A stretch of DNA of 64,000 bases from Dechloromonas denitrificans (GTDB lineage Bacteria; Pseudomonadota; Gammaproteobacteria; Burkholderiales; Rhodocyclaceae), in NCBI RefSeq assembly GCF_020510665.1, contig NZ_CP075187.1:3107001-3171000 (forward strand), written 5' to 3'. The notes beneath the pieces were generated by a model that had not been told where the DNA came from, did no database searches, and saw only the letters and a list, made by a program, of their open reading frames with translations. The translations under genes and the position numbers were made by a program. Position 1 is the first letter of the stretch. The number at the start of each line of letters is the position of its first letter. This document shows positions 29,531 through 37,933 of this stretch, piece by piece.

Positions 29531-30412
29531 TCAGTCGGCGAGGAAGCCCAGAACCGCAGGGACAAAGGCCCGATGGTGCTGAAAGACGCCACCGTGTCCG
29601 GCATCCGGATAGATCGTCAGCTGGGCATTTGGCAAACGGCGCGCCATGTCGGCCGAAAGACTGCTGGCCACCATCAGGTCACGGTCGCCATTGGCGACGA
29701 AAACGGGTTGCTTGATGACCGAGAGATCATCGGGCGCACTCAGCCCTGCCGTTCTAATCGCCTGTAACTGCGCCCGTCGGGCCTGCAGGGAAATCGGCTT
29801 GTCGCGGTTCTCGTTACGCTCCTTCAGCCGGGCGAAATAGTCTTTGGCGGCACGCTTGCCCTCCGGGGTGCGGGGGAAAAACAGGAAGTTCCTCGGATCG
29901 CTCAGCGTCAGCGCCGCCTTGAGATAAGCGATGACTGCAACTCGGTTGATCTCGTCGATCCCGCCGCCGCCCCGAGGCCCGGTTCCGGCCAGGATCATCC
30001 GACGTACCAGGTCGGGAGCCTGCAAGGTAATCATTTGTGCGACACCACCGCCCAGGGAAAAACCGAGCAGGTCGACCTGCTTGTATCCCAGGCCCCGGAT
30101 GAAGGCGATGGCATCCCGCCCCATTTTCTCGATGGTCGACGGCACCAATCCTCCTGAAGCACCGACCCCGCGGTTGTCAAAGGCGATCACCCGACGCTGG
30201 ACGGCAATGCCGTCGATCACCCGCGGATCCCAGTCATCGAGCACCGCCATCAGATGGTGCAGGAAGATCAGCGGCACACCAGAATCGGGGCCAAGTTCGC
30301 GATAGGCGAAAGGCACGCCGTTGACATCAATCGTGCGGGTCGGGACATCTTTCCACTTCATATTGCTCATCTGAGGCGCCACCAAGGTGGTCCCGATATC
30401 GTTCTTGCCCAT
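29531..30412 (-). CDS. Alpha/beta-fold hydrolase
   Basis: 293 aa from ATG 30412, preceded by GGAG at eight bases. An oxyanion region LIFLHHLMAVLDDWDP, nucleophile elbow LLGFSLGGGVAQ (Ser near residue 112), acid in VANGDRDLMVA and catalytic His in DAGHGGVFQHH make a complete triad. No signal peptide. Substrate unknown. It is the first gene of the leftward operon and reads away from the HxlR gene, so its promoter lies in the 103-bp spacer with the operator-like repeats. Confidence 0.88.
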   Translation of the reverse strand: MGKNDIGTTLVAPQMSNMKWKDVPTRTIDVNGVPFAYRELGPDSGVPLIFLHHLMAVLDDWDPRVIDGIAVQRRVIAFDNRGVGASGGLVPSTIEKMGRDAIAFIRGLGYKQVDLLGFSLGGGVAQMITLQAPDLVRRMILAGTGPRGGGGIDEINRVAVIAYLKAALTLSDPRNFLFFPRTPEGKRAAKDYFARLKERNENRDKPISLQARRAQLQAIRTAGLSAPDDLSVIKQPVFVANGDRDLMVASSLSADMARRLPNAQLTIYPDAGHGGVFQHHRAFVPAVLGFLAD

Positions 30413-30456
30413 AACAAAATCTCCGTACAAGGTGGATTGCCTGCCACCAAAGTGTT

Positions 30457-30496
30457 ACTATCAATTTGAAACGAACAATACTACCAATTTGATAGT
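30457..30496. promoter_or_regulatory. Operator-like dyad between the HxlR gene and its target operon
   Basis: ACTATCAA (30457-30464) and its complement TTGATAGT (30489-30496) form a dyad. Inside, CAATTTGA occurs twice as a direct repeat (30462-30469 and 30485-30492). It lies in the AT-rich divergent spacer between the hydrolase and HxlR genes, where an HxlR dimer would be expected to bind and control both directions. Confidence 0.6.
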
Positions 30497-30515
30497 TAGT
30501 CACTACTTAAATAGT

Positions 30516-30959
30516 ATGAACAATAAAAATACTTGCAATGACCCCTGTCCGATCGCGCGCAGCCTCGCTTTCCTGGGTGACGCATGGAGCATCCTGATCC
30601 TGCGCGATGCCAATGGCGGGCTGACACGCTTTGACCAGTTCCGGAAAAGCTTGGGCATCGCCCCAACGATGCTGACCCGCCGGCTGGCGACACTGACGGA
30701 GGAAGGGCTGCTGGAGAAACGGCGTTACTCGGAACATCCACCGCGCGAGGAATATCTGCTGACGGCTGCCGGTCGCGATTTCCTGCCGGTACTCTTCATG
30801 ATTGGCAGTTGGGGACGCCAATACCGGGGTAGCGGCAAGCTGGTCCGTTTCCTGGATGCTGAAACGGGAACCGAAATTAAAGCCGTGGCGGTCGATGAAG
30901 TGACCGGTGCGAAGATCGGGACTCGTCCCATGCGCATGGTCACGCCAGATGAAAGCTGA
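30516..30959 (+). CDS. HxlR-family winged-helix regulator, probably redox sensing
   Basis: 147 aa from ATG 30516. The HxlR/DUF24 domain is clear: CPIARSLAFLGDAWSILILRD, the recognition part MLTRRLATLTEEGLLEKRRY and wing HPPREEYLLTAAG. Two N-terminal cysteines (residues 7 and 11; the second in the DPCPIA position) match the sensing cysteine of electrophile-responsive HxlR proteins such as YodB/HypR. An extension of about 35 residues follows the core. The divergent five-gene reductase operon is the likely target. Confidence 0.9.
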   Translation: MNNKNTCNDPCPIARSLAFLGDAWSILILRDANGGLTRFDQFRKSLGIAPTMLTRRLATLTEEGLLEKRRYSEHPPREEYLLTAAGRDFLPVLFMIGSWGRQYRGSGKLVRFLDAETGTEIKAVAVDEVTGAKIGTRPMRMVTPDES

Positions 30960-31043
30960 TTGGCCGACCGCTATCGAGGAATAGCTGCGCTCGGGATAGC
31001 TTTTTCCCGGCATCAACGAGCCACCCGAATTCGGCCCACACAT

Positions 31044-31073
31044 AAAAAAGCCCGACGGTCATCCCGTCGGGCT
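31044..31073 (-). terminator. Rho-independent terminator of the amine dehydrogenase/ALDH array
   Basis: On the minus strand AGCCCGACGG, a 5-base loop and CCGTCGGGCT are followed by TTTTTT (31044-31049). It lies 26 bp beyond the aldehyde dehydrogenase stop codon, closing the leftward operon. Confidence 0.88.
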
Positions 31074-31098
31074 GGGTACATCAATCAAGCACAGAAAC

Positions 31099-32604
31099 TC
31101 AAACCATCATCAACACCGACTTCTGCTCCAGATAGGCGTCGAGCGCAGCACGCCCCATCTCCTTGCCGAAGCCGGACTGCTTGTAGCCGCCGAAGGGTAG
31201 CGCCGGATCAAGCATGTTGTGGCAGTTGACCCAGACAGTGCCCGACTTGATCTTGGGAATCAGGCGATGCACGCGCGACAGGTCGTTCGACCAGATACTG
31301 GCACCGAGACCGAAGGGCGTGTCGTTGGCCAGCGCAGCCACCTCGTCGAGATCGTCGTAAGGCATGGCGACGACGACCGGTCCGAAAATTTCTTCCTGGA
31401 CGACGCGGGCTTTCTGGTCGACCTTGGCCAGCACGGTCGGCTGGACAAAGTAACCGAGGCTGCCGGCGCGAGCGCCCCCGGCAACGACTTCTGCGCCTTG
31501 CTGACGCCCGATATCGATGTAGGAACAAACACGATCCATCTGCTCACGTGAGACCAGCGGGCCGAGTTGGGTCGCCGGGTCCATCCCGTGGCCAATTTTC
31601 AGCGCCTTGGCGTGATCGGCCAGATCAGCGACGACGCGGTCGAAGTTCTTCTTGTGCACATACAGGCGCGAACCGGCACAGCAAACCTGGCCCTGGTTGA
31701 AATAGATCGCCTGCGAAGCGCCGGCTGCTGCCACTGCCGGATCGCAGTCTTCGAGCACGATGACCGGCGATTTGCCGCCGAGTTCGAGCGTGATGCGCGT
31801 CATGTTGTCCATCGCTGCCTTGCCGATCAGCTTGCCGATTTCGGTCGAGCCGGTGAAAGTCAGCTTGTTGACGCCGGGGTGGCGGGTCAGCGGCGCACCG
31901 GCCGAAGGACCGTCGCCAGTCACGACATTGACCACGCCATCGGGAAAACCGGCCTCCTGAATGAGTTGACCGAGGTAAAGCGCCGAGAGCGGTGTTTGTT
32001 CGGCCGGCTTGAGTACCACGGTACAACCGGTGGCAAGCGCCGGGCCAAGTTTCCACGCCGCCAGCAGCAGCGGGAAGTTCCACGCAACGATGGCACCAAC
32101 AACGCCGACCGGCTCCTTGCGCGTATAGCCGACAAACTCGTTTTGCGGCGCAAAGGGAATCGACACATCGAGCGTGCTGCCCTCGATCTTGGTCGCCCAG
32201 CCGGCCATGTAGCGGAAATAGCTGGCCACCAGCGCGACATCGACGTGCTCGGCAATGACTACCGATTTGCCATTGTCGAGCGATTCGATTTCAGCCAGCG
32301 TCCGGGCGTGCTCTTCGACCAGATCGGCCAGACGGAGCAGCAAACGCTGCCGCTGATCGGGCCGCATTTTGGCCCAGGCCGGCGACTCGAAGGCCTGACG
32401 CGCAGCACGTACCGCGCTATCGACATCGCCTTCGGTTGCCGCCGGCACGCTGCCGAGCAGGCTTTCATCCGCCGGATTGGTCACTTCCAGCGTCTGGCCG
32501 GAACTGGACGCGACCCATTGGCCGCCGATCAGCATGGCATGCTTGCCGCGTGCCAGAAAATCGGTGGTTCGTTGGGTCAGTTGGGGGATATCTGCATTGC
32601 TCAT
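31099..32604 (-). CDS. NAD-dependent aldehyde dehydrogenase, phenylacetaldehyde dehydrogenase-like
   Basis: 501 aa. Cofactor region AIVAWNFPLLLAAWKLGPAL, TFTGSTEIGKLIGKAA, general base LELGGKSPVIV and nucleophile QGQVCCAGSR mark an active class 1/2-like ALDH. The C-terminus PFGGYKQSGFGKEMGRAALDAYLEQKSV is typical of FeaB/StyD-type enzymes. As last gene of the array headed by aromatic amine dehydrogenase it is well placed to oxidise phenylacetaldehyde or related aldehydes to acids. Shine-Dalgarno AAGGAGA precedes the ATG. Exact substrate is inferred from context only. Confidence 0.9.
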   Translation of the reverse strand: MSNADIPQLTQRTTDFLARGKHAMLIGGQWVASSSGQTLEVTNPADESLLGSVPAATEGDVDSAVRAARQAFESPAWAKMRPDQRQRLLLRLADLVEEHARTLAEIESLDNGKSVVIAEHVDVALVASYFRYMAGWATKIEGSTLDVSIPFAPQNEFVGYTRKEPVGVVGAIVAWNFPLLLAAWKLGPALATGCTVVLKPAEQTPLSALYLGQLIQEAGFPDGVVNVVTGDGPSAGAPLTRHPGVNKLTFTGSTEIGKLIGKAAMDNMTRITLELGGKSPVIVLEDCDPAVAAAGASQAIYFNQGQVCCAGSRLYVHKKNFDRVVADLADHAKALKIGHGMDPATQLGPLVSREQMDRVCSYIDIGRQQGAEVVAGGARAGSLGYFVQPTVLAKVDQKARVVQEEIFGPVVVAMPYDDLDEVAALANDTPFGLGASIWSNDLSRVHRLIPKIKSGTVWVNCHNMLDPALPFGGYKQSGFGKEMGRAALDAYLEQKSVLMMV

Positions 32605-32671
32605 TGACTGTCTCCTTTTATAGGTTTTGCTACCTTTGCCGACCGCTAGATGCGCGGCCCAATCCGTCCTG

Positions 32672-33637
32672 CTATTCCTTCAACAACTGGCCGCTCGCTG
32701 TAAATACGACCTCTCCCGCGGTCGACCGCGCAATTGCCGTCATTCCGGCCCGATCCGGCCGGGTGGCCAGTTCGAAATGTTGTCCGCCATCCTTGCTCGA
32801 CAAGGAAGCGCCACCCAGACCAACCAGACGTACGCTTCCATCACCGCGCTGAACGATGCCGGTCAGCGATTGCTGCGTGCCACTCGGCACCTCATGCCAA
32901 TGCAAGCCCCGATCGGCGCTGCGATAGACATGGCCGCGCATGCCAGCCATCAGCAGACTGCCGTCGGCCAGTGCCGCACCGGTCCAGAACGAACCCTTGT
33001 TGTCGGTCTGCACCGCTGTCCAATGGGCACCGGCATCTTCCGAACGGAGAATGGTGCCGGCCTCGGCGGCGACGAAAAGCAGGCCCTTGGCACCGGGCAC
33101 CAGTTGCAGCAGATGGCGCTCGCCGGCCTCGCCTTCCAACAGCGTGCGCTCGGACCAGTTCTTGCCGCCATCGCGAGTTTCCAGCGCCAGCCCGAACTGG
33201 CCGACGGCCAGCCCGTGTTCGGCATTTTCAAACCAGACCGACATCAGCACCTGATCCTGACCACGACTGTCGCGCAGCACCTGCCAGTTTTCGCCACCGT
33301 CGCTGCTGCCGATCACCGTGCCGTCGTGGCCGACGGCCCAGCCTCGCTTTTCGTCGATGAAGAACACCGAGGTCAGCGGGCTGCGCGTCGGTACGCTGGC
33401 CTGACGGAATACCTTGCCGTCATCCGATAGATTGATCAGGCCGTAATCGCCGACCGCGACAATGCGCTGCCCAGCGCGGGTTGCCGCGTAGATCGGCGCC
33501 TTTTCCGCATTGACCAACTGCGGAGCCTGGCTGAAATAATTGCCCACCGAGGCCGGCGTCGTCGCGGTCGCCGCAATCAGCGGGACAGCAACAACGGCGG
33601 CAAGGGAAAGCGCCAAAGCCTTGAATTGCATCTTCAC
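32672..33637 (-). CDS. YCF48/BNR-repeat periplasmic protein
   Basis: 321 aa with signal peptide (residues 1-23). The rest is a beta-propeller-like repeat array recognised by five Asp-Gly-Gly-x-x-Trp type motifs: SSDGGENW, TRDGGKNW, SEDAGAHW, SADRGLHW and SKDGGQHF. This family (PSII assembly factor HCF136/YCF48-like) is found beside RND exporters of the same type in many proteobacteria; function unknown. Fourteen bases downstream of the RND gene. Confidence 0.85.
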   Translation of the reverse strand: MKMQFKALALSLAAVVAVPLIAATATTPASVGNYFSQAPQLVNAEKAPIYAATRAGQRIVAVGDYGLINLSDDGKVFRQASVPTRSPLTSVFFIDEKRGWAVGHDGTVIGSSDGGENWQVLRDSRGQDQVLMSVWFENAEHGLAVGQFGLALETRDGGKNWSERTLLEGEAGERHLLQLVPGAKGLLFVAAEAGTILRSEDAGAHWTAVQTDNKGSFWTGAALADGSLLMAGMRGHVYRSADRGLHWHEVPSGTQQSLTGIVQRGDGSVRLVGLGGASLSSKDGGQHFELATRPDRAGMTAIARSTAGEVVFTASGQLLKE

Positions 33638-33651
33638 TTTCTTTACTCCGT

Positions 33652-36024
33652 TCAGTGGCCGATGGCCGGTGCCTTGACCGGGCCGCGACGTGGGAAGAGG
33701 GAATCCAGCTTGACGGCGAAAGCCGGCAGCACGGTGATCGCCATCAGCATGTTGACCATGAACATGAAGGTCAGCAGGATGCCCATGTCGGCCTGGAACT
33801 TGAGCTCCGAAAAACCCCAGGTGGCGACGCCGACCGACAGCGTGATGGCGGTGAAGATGGTGGCCACGCCGACTTCGCGCAGTGCGCCCTCAAGCGAAAC
33901 CTTCATGCTTTCGCCACGCGCCAGGTGAATCAGCAGGCGGTTGTAGATGTAAAAGGCGTAATCAACGCCGATCCCGGTCGCCAGCACCATCACCGGCAAG
34001 GTCGCGACGGTCAGGCCGATATCCAGACTCTTCATGAACCAGTAGCCGAGGAAAGTGGCCACTGTGAGCGGCAGGCAGCAGGCCAGCATCGCCCGCCAGT
34101 CGCGGTAGGCAAGCAGGACCAGCACGATGATCGCGGCGTAGACATAAAGCATCATCGGCAATTCGCGTGCTTCGACTTCCTCGTTGGTCGCCGCCAGCAC
34201 ACCGACATTGCCCGAGGCCAGACGCAGCGTGACACCGAGCGCTTCCGGGTTGTATTTCAGGCGAAAATCCTTGATTGCGTGGATCGCCGGTTCGATGGTC
34301 GTTGCCTTGTGGTCGGCCAGGTAGATATTGGCTGCCATCATCGTGCACGCCCGGTTGAACAGGCCGCCGGCTTCCGGCAGATAACCGATGGCCACCTGCA
34401 GCGCCTTGGTATCACGCGGCAAGGCCGCCATTTTCGGATTGCCTTCGTTGAGCCCGGCATTGGCAAACTTGGCCAGCCCGGAGAGCGACTGGACCGACAG
34501 CACGCCCGGCACCTGCCCCATGTACTGGCTGAACTGGTCGATGTAGTTGAGGACCTCGAAGTTGTTGCAGGAATCGTTCGGCGTTTCAAAAACGACCGTC
34601 AGCACATCCATGCCCAGATCGAAGCGCTTGACGATATTTTCGACGTCCTGGTTGTAGCGCGAATCGGGGCGCAGTTCCGGCGCCCCCGGCTGCAGCGCAC
34701 CGATGTGGCGACCATGGCTCTGCCAGACGGCCAGGCCGAGCAGCACGACGGCCGCCGCCAGCACCAGGCGGGCATGGTTGATGTCGGCGATGAAGCCGAG
34801 ACGCTGGATCAATTCGCCGCGCTTGTTCTGGATCGATTCCAGATGCAGCGCGTATTTCTGCGAGAAGCGGAAGTACGAAGCAACGACCGGCAACATGATC
34901 AGGTTGGTGATGATCTTGTAGCCGACGCCGATCGACGCGGCGATACCCAGTTCGCGGATCATCGGAATCGGGATCATGACCAGCGTGATGAAGCCGACAA
35001 AAGCCGTGACCAGCGCCAGCGTGCCGGGAATGAACAGACTGGAGAAGCTTTCACGCGCTGCCGTGATCGAATCCGCCCCTTCGGCCACCGCCTTGGAAAT
35101 GGCGTTGATCTGCTGAACACCGTGCGAAACGCCAATCGCGAAGACCAGGAAAGGCACCAGGATGGCCAGCGGATCGAGGCCGAAACCGAGCAGGGTCAGC
35201 GTACCGAACTGCCAGACCACCGAAACCATCGAACAGAAAATCGGCAGCAGGGTAAGCAAGACCGAACGGCAGTACCAATAGACGGCCAGCGCGGTCAACA
35301 GCGTGGCGAGGGCAAAAAAGCCGGCCACGCCCTTGGCGCCATCGGCGATATCGCCAATCTGCTTGGCGAAGCCGACGATCTCGATTTCATGTTCCGGCGT
35401 TTCCAGCTTGCCGCGAATATCGGCTTCGAGCTTGGCGGCCAGCGCCAGGTAGTCGAGTTGTTCGTGCGTAGCCGGGTCTTCTTCAAGCAGGTCGGCGACG
35501 ATCATCGCCGCGCTGCCATCGTTGGCCACCAGATTGCCGGTGTAGCCACCACGCGCCGCACGGTCGCGAATGACGCTGATCTTGTCGGCATCGAGCGCCT
35601 CGGGCGTTACCGTGCCACCGATCACATCCTCGGCCTGGAAGCCTTCCTCGGTCAGTTCATAGACACGCGTATTCGGTGTCCACAACGATTGCACCGAACG
35701 GCGATCGACGCCCGGCAGATAGAGCACCGCCTCGGTCACTTCATGCAGTTTTTTAAGCGAAGCCGGCGTCCAGATATTGCCGTCGCGCGCCCGGACAACG
35801 ACCATCACCCGGTTGGAACCGAAGAGCTGGGTGCGATATTTGAAAAACGTATCGGTGTATTCATGGCCTTGCGGCAACTGCTTGTCGAAGCCGGCCGACA
35901 TGTGCAGGCGCGAGGCCAGGATGCCCATGCCGACGGTCAAGGCCAGCAGAAGCAGCAGGGTGGTCGCCCGGTAGCGGAAGAAAAAATCTTCCAGGCATTT
36001 TACGAAACCTACGATGCTCGACAT
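33652..36024 (-). CDS. RND/MMPL-superfamily exporter
   Basis: 790 aa inner-membrane protein with the duplicated RND plan. TM1 is near residues 20-40; a periplasmic loop and a five-helix bundle (about 225-390) follow. TM7 is near residue 430, then a second loop and bundle (about 615-775). Motifs such as GFFALATLLTALAVYW, FAIGVSHGVQQINAI and VLATGIGVDYAFYIYNRL fit the hydrophobe/amphiphile exporter-3-like branch. With DUF1302, DUF1329 and YCF48 proteins it forms a recurring module of unknown substrate. No membrane-fusion protein is encoded nearby, as usual for this branch. Confidence 0.9.
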   Translation of the reverse strand: MSSIVGFVKCLEDFFFRYRATTLLLLLALTVGMGILASRLHMSAGFDKQLPQGHEYTDTFFKYRTQLFGSNRVMVVVRARDGNIWTPASLKKLHEVTEAVLYLPGVDRRSVQSLWTPNTRVYELTEEGFQAEDVIGGTVTPEALDADKISVIRDRAARGGYTGNLVANDGSAAMIVADLLEEDPATHEQLDYLALAAKLEADIRGKLETPEHEIEIVGFAKQIGDIADGAKGVAGFFALATLLTALAVYWYCRSVLLTLLPIFCSMVSVVWQFGTLTLLGFGLDPLAILVPFLVFAIGVSHGVQQINAISKAVAEGADSITAARESFSSLFIPGTLALVTAFVGFITLVMIPIPMIRELGIAASIGVGYKIITNLIMLPVVASYFRFSQKYALHLESIQNKRGELIQRLGFIADINHARLVLAAAVVLLGLAVWQSHGRHIGALQPGAPELRPDSRYNQDVENIVKRFDLGMDVLTVVFETPNDSCNNFEVLNYIDQFSQYMGQVPGVLSVQSLSGLAKFANAGLNEGNPKMAALPRDTKALQVAIGYLPEAGGLFNRACTMMAANIYLADHKATTIEPAIHAIKDFRLKYNPEALGVTLRLASGNVGVLAATNEEVEARELPMMLYVYAAIIVLVLLAYRDWRAMLACCLPLTVATFLGYWFMKSLDIGLTVATLPVMVLATGIGVDYAFYIYNRLLIHLARGESMKVSLEGALREVGVATIFTAITLSVGVATWGFSELKFQADMGILLTFMFMVNMLMAITVLPAFAVKLDSLFPRRGPVKAPAIGH

Positions 36025-36044
36025 CGGATTTAACCTCTAATGAG

Positions 36045-36112
36045 CCACTGCCGGACCGTCCGGTTCAGGCAGTGGTCGGGCAGCCCCTTGTCAGGGACAG
36101 GAAGGGCTGCCC
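36045..36112 (-). repeat. Two intercistronic hairpins between the DUF1302 and RND genes
   Basis: Two stems lie side by side in the 98-bp gap: CCACTGCC/GGCAGTGG (36045-36052, 36068-36075) and GGGCAGCCC/GGGCTGCCC (36078-36086, 36104-36112). Neither is followed by a T-run on the minus strand. They more likely stabilise the upstream mRNA or tune downstream expression than terminate. Confidence 0.65.
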
Positions 36113-36122
36113 TTAAAACGGA

Positions 36123-37901
36123 TCAGAACGCGTAAGAAACCGTCGCCGTGGCCACATCACGATCGCGCAGCACGTTGAGATTGCCGCCGCCGAAGAAGTT
36201 GCTGTAGCCGAAACCGACCTTCCACTTGTTGTGGTAATCGAAGGTCAGGCCCATCGCCAGTGCCTTGCGTCCTTCGACAAAGGGCACGGTGTTCGGGCTG
36301 GTGCCTTTGACGTCGTGGTAGAAGTCGACAATCGGCGTCGCCGTCCAGCCCGAGTTGAAGACATTGGCGTAAGTCAGACTGACTTCAGCCACGTAACCCC
36401 AGGAGGTCTTGTCCGGCATGGCGTAGTTGTTGAGCAGGTAAGGCACGGCGCCGGACAGATCAAGCTCCGGGTAATGCGTCGCCGCCACTTCAAACAGGAA
36501 AGCGCCATCCGCCGCACCGAGTGCCCGCGTAATCTGGTTCGGCAACCAGGTGAAAGCGGTCATATGAGCCTGGAACTTCTTCTCGCCGACATAGCCGTTG
36601 GCCATGGCATTCGAGGTGTAGTTGTTCGACAGCGCCGCCAGGTTGTATTGCTGCTTGGCCTTCGAACCGGTCTGCGTCGGCACCGTCGGGTCAATCGCCA
36701 CACTGTCTTTCGGCCGGTACGACAATTCCGCCCCGAAAGCCCAATCACCCACCTTGGTATTCATCGACAAGCCGTACAGGTCGAGATCCTGACCGTACTG
36801 CTCAACGGCCGTCATGCCGAGCACGTTGGCCGCCCCATTGACCTTGAAGCCGACGAAGGGCAGCTTGTCGTGGTAGCGGATGTAGTAGGCCGCGTACTCG
36901 GTATCGCTCCCGGACGGCTTGTAGCGCATATTGACGCCATACTGGCCGCCACTCGGCTTCTGGCGTTCGGTCGGGATCACCCCGGCGCCGCCACCGGCCT
37001 GATTGATCGAATCCAGCGTCCGGCCACGTGTCGGATCGTAGTCGCCGGTACCGCCGACGCCGAGACTGGAGGGAATGAAGGCACCGCGCCGGCCGCCCTT
37101 GCCGAGGAAGTCGGCGGTCGACCAGTAGCTGCCGGCCGGGTCGAGTTTGAAGCTGTTCCAGGCAAACTGGTAATAGCCTTCCATCGACACCCCCGGCAAG
37201 ACGGCGGTGTTGAGCGAGATCATCGGGGCCGGAATGAGGATTTCCTTGACCTGGGTTCCGGGGATGTGGGCCTTGCGGATATCGAAAGCATGGATCGAGT
37301 TGATCCCGCCAAAGATGAAAATATCCTCGCCCCAGTTGATCACCTGATTGCCGACCTTCAACTTGGCCGAGTTGCCGGCCCAGTTAAAGTCTTTCGAGAC
37401 CCACAGATCGAGCAGCGAAACGCTCTGCCGCAGGGCTTTCTTGGCATCGTCGTCAAGCGGCGTGCGGTCGGTATGGATCGCCGCGAAATCGGACGACCAG
37501 GTCATCCGGCCGAGCGCCGCCCAGTTGCCCCGCTCGCCGAGCGAAAGTTCATGCGTGCCCTTGAGGACGGCCGAAACGATGTCGCCTTTCTTGTAGTTCA
37601 GGTTGCCGTCATCGATGTTGGTGTAATTGAAATCGCCGTTCGAGCTGGCGGCATTGCCGTTCACCCGTTGCCCAAGTTCGCCGGAAGTCGGCGCGCTCCC
37701 CCCGGAGTCACGACCGATAATGGTTTTGTCCGGCGACTGCATGCGTCGCTGAACGCCGACCGAAATGGTCGAATCGAAGGTGCCGCTCATCCCGTTGTCG
37801 AGATCGAACTTGAACGCGAAGGCCGGATTGGCCAGCCCCAGGCCGATGGCGGCAAGCGCCAGGGCGACCGGGGTACGGCGCAGGATTGCTGTGCTGTGCA
37901 T
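36123..37901 (-). CDS. DUF1302 outer-membrane protein
   Basis: 592 aa with signal peptide ending in ANPAFA (residue 29). DUF1302 proteins are predicted beta-barrels, and the sequence ends in an outer-membrane-type aromatic C-terminus (VATATVSYAF). It resembles the family along its length, including FKFDLDNGMSGTFDSTISVGVQRR at the mature N-terminus and QVINWGEDIFIFGGINSIHAFD. It precedes the RND exporter in the array. Known homologs occur next to DUF1329 lipoprotein-like genes and RND pumps; transported compound unknown. Confidence 0.88.
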   Translation of the reverse strand: MHSTAILRRTPVALALAAIGLGLANPAFAFKFDLDNGMSGTFDSTISVGVQRRMQSPDKTIIGRDSGGSAPTSGELGQRVNGNAASSNGDFNYTNIDDGNLNYKKGDIVSAVLKGTHELSLGERGNWAALGRMTWSSDFAAIHTDRTPLDDDAKKALRQSVSLLDLWVSKDFNWAGNSAKLKVGNQVINWGEDIFIFGGINSIHAFDIRKAHIPGTQVKEILIPAPMISLNTAVLPGVSMEGYYQFAWNSFKLDPAGSYWSTADFLGKGGRRGAFIPSSLGVGGTGDYDPTRGRTLDSINQAGGGAGVIPTERQKPSGGQYGVNMRYKPSGSDTEYAAYYIRYHDKLPFVGFKVNGAANVLGMTAVEQYGQDLDLYGLSMNTKVGDWAFGAELSYRPKDSVAIDPTVPTQTGSKAKQQYNLAALSNNYTSNAMANGYVGEKKFQAHMTAFTWLPNQITRALGAADGAFLFEVAATHYPELDLSGAVPYLLNNYAMPDKTSWGYVAEVSLTYANVFNSGWTATPIVDFYHDVKGTSPNTVPFVEGRKALAMGLTFDYHNKWKVGFGYSNFFGGGNLNVLRDRDVATATVSYAF

Positions 37902-37933
37902 GGAATTCCCCTCTTTTTTATGGTTGACCGCGA

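Noticed and set aside
33655..36033. 792-codon frame opposite the RND exporter, and similar long antisense frames at 36231-38054 and 12034-14232
   Set aside because: Composition is Gln/Asp/His/Arg-rich without domains. The opposite strands encode clear RND, DUF1302, ArgS and SPOR proteins.
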